Positions 25,501 through 36,509 of a DNA stretch of 64,000 nt are shown piece by piece. Origin of the DNA: Piper betle (Eukaryota; Streptophyta; Magnoliopsida; Piperales; Piperaceae). Made by a program: the position numbers and the translations under genes. The stretch is from NCBI GenBank assembly GCA_033002965.1, contig JAURVB010014082.1, positions 1-64,000 on the forward strand. Reading direction: 5' to 3'. Numbering within the stretch: position 1 is the stretch's first letter; the number at the start of each line of letters is the position of its first letter. Below the pieces are notes generated by a model. That model made no database searches and had not been told where the DNA came from. It saw only the letters and a list, made by a program, of their open reading frames with translations.

Positions 25501-26926
25501 GAAAGTTGGCATCAGGCCGTCGTTCTCATGATCTTATTTGGAAAAATAGGGACCATGCCTCTACGCAATTATTTTATTTTTACTATTAATTTTCAAACCA
25601 AAACCTAATTAGCCAAAAAAAGTTTGCATCGTCAGTAACACATAATCTTTGCCCAACTATTTGAGAGAGGAAGAAGTCACAAAATTCTTTACAAAGTAGT
25701 GGGTAAATTTATGGGTTTGGATTTCAAATCAAAGTTGACCCAGATCGGTTGTAAAATTGGACTGGTCGTCACAGCCGCTTACCCAAGGGTCAGTGCTATA
25801 AGATCCCTTGTTTCAAAGAGAGGAAGACGAGTTGTTCACATTTCATTTGATGGTCCGAGGCGATGTGAAGCTAAGCAGTGGTAATTATAAAGATACGCAA
25901 GGGAAAATAAAGATGTCTCTTACGTTGCCCGTAATATGTGGAAGTATCGACATAATTTCATTAAGTCATTCGGTCTGAATGCTATATGAAGAACATAAGC
26001 CAGATGACAGAACAGGAGACCTAGGATGTATATGTAAATAATACTAACATGAGCAATTCAACAGATTGAAATTCCTCTATATCCACTCATGTGGTACTTC
26101 ATACAATTCATATAAATTCCTATCTGTCTAGATATCATCATATAAGTAAACAAAAACTAGAGCTTGCAGTTGAAATAAATCCATGACTAAAATTCACAAA
26201 TCGTCATTTTTCTTAATCTGTCTGTGAGAAAGAGGAGTTCGGAAGATCATTCCACAAATTTGTGAGCAGATTAAGCAATCTATTAACCAAGTCAATGTCA
26301 TCTACGTGTAGGTATGCTTCTACAACTATGACCCACAGCTATCGCAAGAGCAAAATATAAAACTAGTAGATCATATTCATCTGTCATTTTTTCCCACAAA
26401 ATTTACGGAGCCAGTAGTAACAAAACTATCAACCAAGTGATCATTTCCTTCCAACCCCAAATGCTCTACAGTCAGAAACCTACAGCTACCACAAGTACAT
26501 AATCCAAAACTAGTCGACAACATTCATCTGTCATGTCGCTCCTACCAACAAAAAAGTGTTCAAAGCGCAAGCAATACAAACCAAAAAGAGGAGGCCACCA
26601 GAGGCCTGGGATTGTGGGATCGCCACCACGAGGCGCTGGAATAGCTTGTTGATCTGGGGATAAACCCTTGCAACCAGATCGTCCGATTTGTCGGCCTTGC
26701 ATATCTCTGTGCAGCCGCCTCACCTGCAACTCAAAAAAAACAAATCTCCCACCCACTCAATCCAAGGGAGCATCCACCGGGGAAAACCCAGAGAAGGACA
26801 GCAATAGCAACATACCGAATGGAGGAGGGAGGGGTCGGAGGCGGGGTCGGGGAAGTCGCGGGAAACGGTGGAAATCGATCGGAGATGGAAGTCCCAACCG
26901 CCATCGCCGCCCGCCGGGGCCGACAT
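19572..26926 (-). CDS. AP5Z1: AP-5 adaptor complex zeta subunit (AP5Z1), frame broken at four sites
   Basis: AP-5 is a late-endosomal adaptor complex; zeta is one of its large subunits. Sixteen minus-strand exons: 26926-26816, 26723-26582, 25285-25195, 24974-24878, 24714-24672, 23768-23680, 23492-23401, 23301-23155, 22980-22835, 22758-22682, 22269-22198, 21820-21773, 21298-21171, 21073-20914, 20845-20644, 19621-19572; about 565 residues after correction, near the plant length. Recognised stretches: GWDFHLRSIS near the N terminus, KSDDLVARVYPQINKLFQR, LVAWNGE, SPGSFLPLFPSLIDLP, VVALEKVERNSGSLLGSGIA, LLALMDEAYTGSS, LQLCWAIGEHGGGG, RELFESLELLLYENLSS and NPGIVNWSEGG. The WAIGE...FE-LE-LL block is shared with animal AP5Z1. 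It is a helical-repeat protein without catalytic residues. Four small indels disturb the frame: extra base at about 26708 (exon 2), one short T run each in exon 3 (25269-25273) and exon 5 (24710-24714), and two bases missing in a TC run in exon 9 (22911-22926). With these corrected all splice phases agree. Consensus error is likelier than a pseudogene. Confidence 0.85.
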
Positions 26927-28919
26927 GAGAGGTTGCCGGCGTAGCTTTGCTCCGCCGGAAGCACGGCGGCGCCTTGCGGGTTTTTCGGGGAATCGCCGCG
27001 GTTTTGGGTTGAGGACGGCCGGAGCGTGTCCGGCGGGGTAGTTTCGTAGTTTCACCGCATTGCTAAGCCTAAAATAATAATCAGCTCATTTGGGTATCTG
27101 TGAAAAAAAACATTATAATGCGTTTGGTTGTATTTTTTACCATTTTTTTAATAAAAAAATTAAAAAAAAATCCATTTTTCTTGCCTTTACTCTTTCTCCC
27201 AATCAATCAATAGGGAGGGAGGGTTGCCAGAGTAGAACAGCCAATCGAAGGACAAAAGATCAAACGCTCAGTAGCGGGGAACTATAGGTGTATTTGTGCC
27301 ATGAAATCCATCACAATACCGAGCAGGAGCTTTCGCATCTAGGTCATGTCAAATAAAGAGATGTGAGAAAAAAAATAGGGATAGGGTTTTTTTTTCTGAA
27401 AAATTTACTGCATTGAAGAAGGGTGGGCGGGGAAGGCAGCCCTTCTTTCTTCCTTCTTTTTTGTTCTTCTTCCGCTTTCTTCCGTCCTTCATCCTTATCC
27501 TTCTTCCTTCTTTGCTTTCTTCTTTCTTCTCTCTTCTCTCTTCCTTCTTCTTCTTCTAATTTTTTTCTGAATTTGATTTTTGCCAAACATAATTTTAATT
27601 GCTTTTATGGGGAAAAAATTCTTCAAAGAGTTTTTGTTATCAAAATTTTTCGAGAAATCAAAGAAAAAAAAAGTGCAACAAACACCATAATAGTGATATT
27701 TTTTAGGATCATTTTTGAGAAATCATAGAGGCATTGAACGTTTTTCTCAACGAAAGTTGATTCCACGGTTTATCTGGCAAATGGTAGAGAAAACTTTATT
27801 ATTTTCTAACATTACCCTTCCTCCCCAAAACAAAGATGTCTTCAAGCTAGGGGAGGGAGGGGATGGGTATATATGGTTATGGATATGGACCGGTGGCGAA
27901 GGTTGTGGTTGGGTTACTTTTTCTTCTACCAGCTCGCCCTCCTCAGTACTCTATTGGCCGACGGCAACAGTAACTCACCACCGGCCAGCTGCCGACAAGC
28001 CACCGACCGCGGTCACTCACTTTACCTACGCACCCCCTCCCACCTTCTAGCCCTCCTCCTCGTCATGCAGCAGTGACCGCCGCCATACCTTAGCAGCATC
28101 AGCGGCAGCAACGGCTGCCACCTTCGTCACCAATTTTATTTTAAATTACCGAATTTTAAATTTTAATTTATTTTAATTATTATTTATATCAATTATAATT
28201 TTATAAATTATTCATAATTTTTATTAATATATTAATTTAATAATTTTGTTATAATTGTGAGTTAAATTTATAAATTTTTCATGTAAGTTGACCATCGATA
28301 GTGATTAATGATAATTTTAATTACTTGAACATGAAATTAAATATAATATTAATGATATTTAAAATTGAAAAGTTAGGTATAAATATTATAATTGTGTAAG
28401 TTAATTATCTAATTAATTACAAAAATTAATTTATGATTGTAATTAATTGTGAAATGCCATAATCAGTAAGTAAGCCTATTTAAGTGTAAAATATTATAAT
28501 TGTGGTCACTAAGCTAATTAAATGTGGAATCACTCATCGTTAATGCGATCGCTATTTAAATTGTCAAGATATAATATTGTCATCACCTTTGATTAGTTAC
28601 TTAAATATAAATACATATTGATCAATTTAGGTTGGGATGGTTAAATAGAATTGAATTCATTTTATCCTTGGTTTCTTTTGTTTCATTATTATCATTGTTG
28701 TGAATGAATGTTGGGTGAATTTATCTAATCATTAGTTTATTCATGGGATTTGTGATAACTAGATGTGGAAATTATAAGTGGAAATATAAAGATTCATTCG
28801 TTTCATTTCTACATTATCTACATAACTATTAAATTATTTATTTTCGCGTGACTAATTCATGTTATTGTATTGTACTTAATTGTGTTATGACCGTGATTAT
28901 ATTCATATGAATCTATTTC
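26927..28919. other. intergenic region with TTC-rich tract and GC-rich patch, no gene
   Basis: Contains the AP5Z1 upstream region (26927-27060), a pyrimidine-rich CTT/TTC tract at about 27440-27560 that produces a spurious Lys/Glu-rich minus-strand frame, and a GC-rich patch at about 27930-28125. From about 28140 the DNA is very AT-rich and may be the far part of the oldest LTR copy, but I could not find a terminus there. Confidence 0.45.
27440..27560. repeat. pyrimidine-rich (TTC/CTT)n tract
   Basis: About 120 bases of imperfect CTT/TTC repeat. Open frames across it on both strands are low-complexity and not believed to be genes. Confidence 0.85.
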
Positions 28920-29237
28920 ATACATTCGTTATATAATTAGAGTGTTATATATAGTTTTACTATATAGGTACGGAGTAGGAACTCATTGTCTAGGCGCAAG
29001 ACCTTGATCAGAGCTTCTACTAGGTCCATAAGGATGCACCCCCTAATTTGTTGCTTTATTCCATCGATGTTTTGTTTTGACCGATCACAGGACACGTTAA
29101 CTGGTCATTTTATCGAATTTCACTTAACACAAGTTATTTAAACATAATATTTTTTCAGAATTAAGAACCCTCGAGGGTGAGATCCCTCAAGTTGTTTTTA
29201 AAACTCATATCCATAGCAAGTTATCGTCAGGTCTATT
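28920..29237 (-). mobile_element. oldest LTR-like copy, left part (inverted, interrupted)
   Basis: This is a diverged reverse-complement match to the interior of the younger copies. It shares GGTACGGAGTAGGA, then AGCTTCTAC-AGGTCC, CCTCGAGG-TGAGATCCCTC and an AAGTT...GGTCTATT end that matches AAGTTGCCTTCGGGCCTATT read on the minus strand of the younger copy. The match stops exactly at CTATT (29233-29237) and resumes after the second CTATT at 35288. It probably extends further left through AT-rich DNA, but its own terminus was not found. Confidence 0.65.
29233..29237. repeat. target site duplication CTATT (left)
   Basis: CTATT directly precedes TGTAACACCCC at 29238 and the same five bases follow TTTTACA at 35288-35292. 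A 5-bp duplication is the usual length for LTR-retrotransposon integration. Confidence 0.8.
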
Positions 29238-31678
29238 TGTAACACCCCAAATCTGGTTCACGCTCGTGAACCGAACCGGCATGTTACAGGCCCCGGTTAG
29301 GTCGGCTAACCCGAACCTAACTCATGCGGATCCAATCTCGGCGTCTTAAGATGAAGATACGATCCATCATGAATGAATAAATGCGCAAAATCCTAACATG
29401 GTACTACATGAATGACATGCAAATTAAATTTCACACCATCACAATCACAATCAAAATTAGTAAAAATTCTAAAACGAAAGGGACAGAATTTCCCCTAAAA
29501 ATACAATTAGGGGCCACCCTGTCAAAATCGTATATTCTAACATATATACGCATAGCAACAATAGCATTCACACAAGCTTCTAATCTACTATATTCATCAT
29601 TCTCTGAACTTTGGGTCCTAACCCCACTTTTGCTGCGCTACTCTGATCATTTCATTTCATGTCATTGTCATGCATCAAACATTTAATCATGTCACTCACA
29701 AAATAATAACATAATGATACAATATTAAACATTCAGAAATCTAACATGTGTGTGCACAAGACCTCATTGCTCCTCCGTCCAAGCTGGCTCATCCATCTCG
29801 TGCTTATCACCTACATATATATAAGAAAAACGTCAGTAACAAGCGTTACTGGTCCGGAAAATAAAATAACTATAACAAACTGGCTATGAGAGCAAACTCT
29901 CATCTGAAAGAAAACATATACTTCCTCAAGAACACTCTGAAGGGCACTACTGAGGAGCCACTGGGCTGCAGACCCGGTAGCATCCCGAACTTACTGATCT
30001 GCTGCTGGTACTGTGCTACTCTCAGCACTTCTTTTTCAGTACTTCTCGTGAAACTTTATCCTAAGCCCTCTCCTTACCTCCATATTTCTCCTGGCCTTGA
30101 GCACGAAGGCCGAGTACTCTCAGGCAGTCGCCTTTAGTACCCTTTGAACCACAAGTCCGGACATGCGCTGTACTAAACAGTACCCGTAAACCTCCACGTT
30201 CTCCGGGTGTGAGGAACTCAAACGCGGAGTTGTCAGGATCCCTCGGGAATGGAACAGTCCGCTGGCACTAATCCAGAGCCCGCTTTGACTGTCACGGCAT
30301 CCTCTGCATGGTACGTGCAGTCGGTTTCTCCATCTCTCGTCTCACTGAAAACTCGATAAAACTATATATATAGGCCTGGGAAGGGATTCATATAATAGGC
30401 CCGAAGGCAACTTGTGGTGGATCTTGTTTTCGAAATCATCCTCGAGGGATCTCATCCTCGAGGGGTTATTAATCCGGAAAATATTCGGTTAAATGACCCG
30501 AGTTAAGTGGGATCCAATAAAACGCCACTTAACTCGTCCTGCAAATAATAACATAAACATACAATGGAAGAGCGTAAAACAAGACGAGTCCTAAACGGAC
30601 CTGGTAGAAGCTCCAAGCGTGTCATCGCGCCTAGGCGGCGAGCTCCTACTCCGTACCTACACATCAAAACTAAATACTAACGCCCGCTAACTAAATGATG
30701 CATCAAACTCAATAACATCAAAATCACAATGCAAGCATCCATCAACATAACAATCAGAAAATCATAAAAATTAATTAATCCTAGCTCATCCTATTCATAC
30801 TAATTTTATTACGTGTCTATAACTTATGCCGTGGTCACTTATCATGCTCTGACCTGATCTACTTCATTACATCACTGATCCTTCATTCACACTTAATCTC
30901 ATCATGTAACTTATCATTTCATCCCTAATTAGTCATTAATCACATCATACACATGTTTACTTCATTCATAATCTTAACATTCATCATAATAATTAATCAA
31001 CCCTAGCATGCTATGCTAACAATTATCATCAATTTTAAATAATCAAATCGGAGGTAATTATACCTCACGTCGTCGGCAATCGGCGACGGCTAGGGTTCCG
31101 TCGCGCGTCTCGGAGCTCAAATTCGGCGCTCATCGGCGTCCGAAGCTCGATCGGGCTCCACTGGGTGAGCCCCGCGGAAGATCCGGTGAATTCCGGCGAA
31201 TTCCAGAAATTCCGATTTTCCGGCGGTTTTCCGGCAGCTACTGGCGGTTTTCCGGCGACTTCCGGTGGTTTTCCGGCGACAATCGCCAGCGGCGTCTACT
31301 AGCTCGGATAGGGGTCATATAGGGTACCATTGGAACCGGCTCGGCGAGCCCAACTCATCTATGAGGTCGACGCTGTCGGCCAATGGAGGCGGTGGCTCGC
31401 CGGAAAAAGGCTAAAACAGAGGCCGGCGGCGATGGGTGGCTAGATCCGGCCAGCCACGGGCGGCGCTGGCCTCCGCTGCCGGTCAGGGAGGGTCGCTGGA
31501 GGGTCTGAGGGTGCTGAGCCGACCTCCTGATCGTGGCGGCGACGATCGCCGGCGGCGCAATCGCCGACGACAACGGAACGCGGCGCGGCGATCGCGCGAG
31601 GCGTTCCGGCGTCGCGGCGGCCACGATGGTGGCCGGACCTGGTCGGGGCGGCACGGCGACGCCGTCGTCGGGCTAGGC
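29238..31678 (+). mobile_element. middle-layer LTR-like copy, 5' part
   Basis: Begins TGTAACACCCCAAAT, a start common among Ty3/gypsy LTRs, and runs 2441 bases to the point where the inner copy is inserted. It contains a GCGGATCCAATCTCGGCGTC block near the start, a long central block nearly identical to the inner copy (about 29690-30690), a CAT-rich variable part, and a GC-rich part rich in TTTTCCGGCG words. Its 3' remainder lies at 34733-35287, giving about 2996 bases before the inner insertion. No gag, protease, reverse transcriptase or integrase frame is present. Interpretation: solo LTR or non-autonomous element. Confidence 0.75.
31674..31678. repeat. target site duplication TAGGC (left)
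   Basis: TAGGC directly precedes TGCAACACCCC at 31679 and is repeated at 34728-34732 directly after TTTTACA. Confidence 0.8.
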
Positions 31679-34600
31679 TGCAACACCCCAAATCCGGTCC
31701 ACGCTCATGAACCGAACCGGCATGTTACAGGCCCCGGTTAGGTCTGCTAACCCGAACCTAACTCCTGCGGATCCAATCTCGGCGTCTTAAGATGAAGATA
31801 CGATCCATCATGAATGAATAAATGTGCAAAATCCTAACATGGTACTACATGAATGACATGCAAATTAAATTTCACGCCATCACAATCACGAGCAAAATCG
31901 ATGAAAATTCTAAAGTAAAACTGACAGAGTCTCCCCTAAAAGTGCAATTAGGGTCTACCCTGTCAAAACAATACATACCAATATATATACATATATCAAC
32001 AATTTTAATCACACATAATTTAATATACTATATATTCATCATAGGACTTGGGCCACACTTCTGCTGCGCACTCTGATCATATCTCACCTCTTATCATCAT
32101 GTCTTAGCATCATCTCATTTCATTTAATCATATCCTATAATGCCTCAAACATTTAATCATAGCATTCACAAAATAATAACATAATGATACAATATTAAAC
32201 ATTCAGAAATCTAACATGTGTGTGCACAAGACCTCATTGTTCCTCCGTCCAAGCTGGCTCATCCATCTCGTGCTGATCACCTACATATATATAAGGAAAA
32301 TGTCAGTAACAAGCGTTACTGGTCCGGAAAATAAAATAACTATAACAAACTGGCTATGAGAGCAAACTCTCATCTGAAAGAAAACATATGCTTCCTCAAG
32401 AACACTCTGAAGGGCACTACTGAGGAGCCACTGGGCTGCAGACCCGGTAGCATCCCGAACTTACTGATCTGCTGCTGGTACTATGCCGCTCTCGGCACTT
32501 CTTTTTCAGTACTTCTCGTGAAACTTTATCCTAAGCCCTCTCCTTACCTCCATATTTCTCATGGCCTTGAGCACGAAGGCCGAGTACTCTCAGGCAGTCG
32601 CCTTTAGTACCCTTTGAACCACAAGTCCGGACATGCGCTGTACTAAACAGTACCCGTAAACCTCCACGTTCTCCGGGTGTGAGGAACTCAAACGCGGAGT
32701 TGTCAGGATCCCTCGGGAATGGAACAGTCCGCTGGCACTAATCCAGAGCCCGCTTTGACTGTCACGGCATCCTCTGCATGGTACGTGCAGTCGGTTTCTC
32801 CATCTCTCGTCTCACTGAAAACTCGATAAAACTATATATATAGGCCTGGGAAGGGATTCATATAATAGGCCCGAAGGCAACTTGTGGTGGATCTTGTTTT
32901 CGAAATCATCCTCGAGGGATCTCATCCACGAGGGGTTATTAATCCGGAAATATTCGATTAAATGGCCCGAGTTAAGTGGGATCCGATAAAACGCCACTTA
33001 ACCCGCCTTGCAATAATAAAATAAACATACAATGGAAGAGCGTAAAACAAGACGAGTCCTAAATGGACCTGGTAGAAGCTCCGAGCGTGTCATCACGCAT
33101 AGGCGGCGAGCTCCTATTCCGTACCTACACATCAAAACTAAATACTAACGCCCGCTAACTAAATGATGCATCAAACTCAACACAATTAAACACAGAATGA
33201 TCATCAAAATAACCATCAAATAATTATAAGAGTAAATAATCCTAACTCAACTACTCATACCATATTTTATTCTGTTCTTCTAAGTTGCATCATACTAGAT
33301 TAACATGTTCATACACAATTCATCTCATTAGATCACTTCATTAACTAATAATCTCATCATGCACAATTATCATGCTCAACTCGATCTACCTCATTAGATC
33401 ATTCACTATTCATTCTCAATTAATTGCATCATGCAATCATCACTACACTCATACTCATACATTTATCATGACAATTATTCAATTCTAGCATGGTATACTA
33501 ACAATCATAATCAATTTTAAATAACTCAATCGGAGGTACTTATACCTCACGTTGTCGACATTCGGCGACGGCTAGGGTTCCGTCGCGCGTCTCGGAGCTC
33601 AAATTCGGCGCTCATCGGCGTCCGAAGCTCGATCGGGCTCCACTGGGTGAGCCCCGCGGAAGATCCGGTGAATTCCGGCGAATTCCAGAAATTCCGATTT
33701 TCCGGCGGTTTTCCGGCAGCTAATGGCGGTTTTCCGGCGACTTCCGGTTGGTTTTCCGGCGACAATCGCCATCGGCGTCTACTAGCTGGATAGGGGTCAT
33801 ATAGGGTACCATCGGAACCGGCTCGGCGAGCCCGACTCATCTATGACCTCAGTGTGGCCAATGGAGGCGGCGGCTCGCCGGAAAACGGCAAAACAGAGGC
33901 CGGCCGTGGTGGTTGCTAGATCCGGCCGGCCACGGCGGCAACAGCCTCCGCTCCGGTCAGGAAGCGTCACTGGGTGGTCGACGGTGCTGAGGCGACCACC
34001 TGATCGTGGTGGCGATGCTCGCCGGCGGCGGAATCGGCGACGCGACCGCAACGCGGCCGCGGCGTCGCGGCGTGGTTTCCTCGCGTCGCGGCGGTCCGAT
34101 GGGGGCCGGACCTGGTCGGGGCGGCAGGGCGACGCCGTGGCCGGGCTGGGCGGCGTCGATCGGCGGCCAGGCGGCGCCGGCCGTGGCGGCGGTGGCGCGC
34201 GAACAGGGGCGGCGCGGCGAGGGTTTGGGCGTGGGGGAGAAAAGTCGGGGTGAAAAATTAGTTGGGTGGCAAACTCGTAAATAATACTTGACTCGTCTCC
34301 GTCTCGAGTCAAGTATCATAACTAACTCGTATTAAATCCTAAAAAAATTCATAAAAATCGGGAAAAATCCCGTAAAATCAAACAACAACAAAAAAAATTA
34401 TAATGGTATGCTCTAGAACTATCAACCCACCCAAACTGCCCGAACGCGTCCTAACGCGGTAAACGGCCTAATACTAATTCTATGATCCACTATATATAAA
34501 AATAAAAAAATGACTGGCATACTCTCATATATCTGATAACTCATTCTGTTCTGCTGTGTTCATGACGTTATCATCATATACTTGGGTACGCATGACCCTC

Positions 34601-34727
34601 ATAGCTCATACACGCGACTGGCATTGGCTCGGTACACGTGTCCTGAAACTGACTCAACTCGAAAAAAATAACGGTCGACCCGACCGGTTCTAAATATAAA
34701 ACCCTAACTCGAATCGTGGGTTTTACA
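31679..34727 (+). mobile_element. innermost LTR-like copy, complete, 3049 bp
   Basis: Runs from TGCAACACCCC to GGGTTTTACA and is flanked by TAGGC on both sides. The start differs from the middle copy only in TGC for TGT. The central part (about 32140-33170) is nearly identical to 29690-30690 of the middle copy. The 3' part holds two AT-rich to GC-rich transitions and ends GAATCGTGGGTTTTACA. There are no internal direct repeats of the two ends, so it is not a small element with its own LTR pair; it fits a solo LTR of about 3 kb. GC-rich open frames around 33547-34319 on both strands are by-products of base composition. Confidence 0.78.
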
Positions 34728-34732
34728 TAGGC
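34728..34732. repeat. target site duplication TAGGC (right)
   Basis: Second copy of the five bases at 31674-31678, directly after the innermost copy ends at 34727. Confidence 0.8.
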
Positions 34733-35287
34733 GGCGACTCATCGACTGCCGGGCGGTGGCGGCATGCGGCGACGCGCAGTGGCGGCGCGTCGAGGTAAGG
34801 GTTTCGGGAAGAAAAGCAATGGTCGGGGGTGTGTGTGGTGGCAAACTCGTAAATATTACTTGACTCGTCTCCGACTCGAGTCAAAATAATATTTAAGTCA
34901 TAAAAAAATTCCAAAAAATTTGGGAAAAATCCTATAAAATCAAACAACACAAAAAAATCATAATGATATGCTCTAGAACTATCAACCCACCCAAAATGCC
35001 CGTAACGCGTCCTAACGCGGTAAACGGCCTAAAACTAATTCTACGATCCACTATATATAAAAATAAAAAAATCACTGGCATACTCTCATATATTCTGATA
35101 ACTCATTCTGTTCTGCTGTGTTCGTGACGTTATCATCATATACTTGGGTACGCATGACCCTCATAGCTCATACACGTGACCGGCGTCGGCTCGGTACGCG
35201 TGTCCTGAAACTGACTCAACTCGAAAAATAATGGTCGACCCGACCGGTTCTGAATATAAAACCCTAACTCGAATCGTGGGTTTTACA
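34733..35287 (+). mobile_element. middle-layer LTR-like copy, 3' part
   Basis: Corresponds to the last ~590 bases of the innermost copy: shares GGCAAACTCGTAAATA-TACTTGACTCG, TATGCTCTAGAACTATCAAC, TTCTGTTCTGCTGTGTTC and the end GAATCGTGGGTTTTACA at 35287. Together with 29238-31678 it makes one complete copy split by the inner insertion. Confidence 0.78.
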
Positions 35288-36509
35288 CTATTCATATAAT
35301 TCCCTTCCCAGCCATATAATATAATTTTTATCGGATTTTATTTTGAGCCCAGAGATAGAGAAACTAACTTACATGTACCGTGAGAGGGCACATGTGTGAG
35401 TCACAGTGGGCTTTCGATTGGTGAGAGGGTCATTTTATTCCCAATGAATCCTGATAACTCTACTTCTTGAGCTTATACTCGAAGAGACGTGGAATATACA
35501 CGTACTATTATGTATAATGCATGTTTAGATGTGTAGTATCAAAAGGTACTAAAGACAACTTCCTGAAAGTACTCGTTCTTTGTGCTATATGCTATGAAAA
35601 ATATAGAAGTTTAGAGAAAGCTTAGGATACTCGTTTTCTCAATAGTAGGACTTTACAAAAAGAAAATACAGAGAGAAAGAGGCATAATGTCAGTCAATTT
35701 AGGATGCTATCTAGTCCGCAACATAATGCAGTAGTTGTCTTTGGAGTGTTCAGTGAAAACTATATAATTTATTTTTTTACATGAGAGTCAGCTCTCATTT
35801 GGCAGTTTAATATTTAGTTATTTTCAGACTAGTGACACTTGTTATTGACATTTTATATTATTTATGTAGGTGAGAAATAAGAATGTGACATGTCAGCCTC
35901 AGCAAAGGAGAAGTGACTGTTTAGTGCACACTTTGATTTGCGCTACATGTTTGAATAGTTGTGTTTTTTTAATTATGATGTATCATTTTATAATATGATA
36001 TTTCATAATAAAATGACGATAATGTTTTGATATTGATATGGCAATGAGACTGATATGACATATGTGATAGATATGATGAATAGATGGGTCGAGGCCGAGT
36101 CTATGTCTTTGGCTTTGCTATTGTAGTGACTATGGTGTGTTATAAAATGATAAATTTTGTATTGTGTTTTGGCATATAATTATGTTGTTGTTTGAAAGGT
36201 TGGCCCTTATATTGTCTTATGATGTATAATTATATCATTGTTTGACAGGTTGGCCCTTATTGCACTTTTAATAAAAATTTATCTATTTTATTTTAAATTT
36301 TACTATAATTTTATTATAATTTAATTAATTTTGAATAGGATTGTTTGTCATAATATTAATGTAACATCTTGCCAAGGTACGCATTTTATACATGCATTGG
36401 TTGTGCATTGCAGTGTTGTTTTTTCCTACTTAATCGAAATAAGAGATAGTTCGGTCTATTGTAACGATTCTAGTTCGGTTTGAGAGTGAATTGGATTTGA
36501 GGTTTTACA
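35288..36509 (-). mobile_element. oldest LTR-like copy, right part (inverted) with 5' terminus
   Basis: Starts with the second CTATT and continues the diverged reverse-complement match: CCCTTCCCAGCC-TATA, AGAGTCAGCTCTCATTTGGCAG, then GACTAGTGACACTTGTTATTGAC matching the minus strand of GTCAGTAACAAGCGTTACTGGTCC. The end at 36509, read on the minus strand, is TGTAAAACCTCAAATCC followed by a GAACCGAAC-like stretch, a diverged form of the TGTAACACCCCAAATC start of the younger copies. This is the 5' terminus of the oldest copy, in opposite orientation to the other two. Confidence 0.65.

Noticed and set aside
25699..25884. 61-codon plus-strand frame inside AP5Z1 intron 2
   Set aside because: It is short, antisense to the gene, has no recognised domain, and shows no promoter or splice signal.
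27344..27586. Lys/Glu-rich minus-strand frame
   Set aside because: It is a translation of the (TTC)n tract.
29886..32607. Two nearly identical 83-codon plus-strand frames (29886-30137 and 32356-32607)
   Set aside because: They are the same position in two copies of the repeat. The similarity comes from the repeat itself, and no protein family is recognised.
31355..34319. Overlapping GC-rich open frames on both strands (Arg/Pro/Ala-rich, up to 171 codons)
   Set aside because: They lie inside the LTR copies, overlap each other in several frames and are low-complexity. They show no gag, reverse transcriptase or integrase motif.
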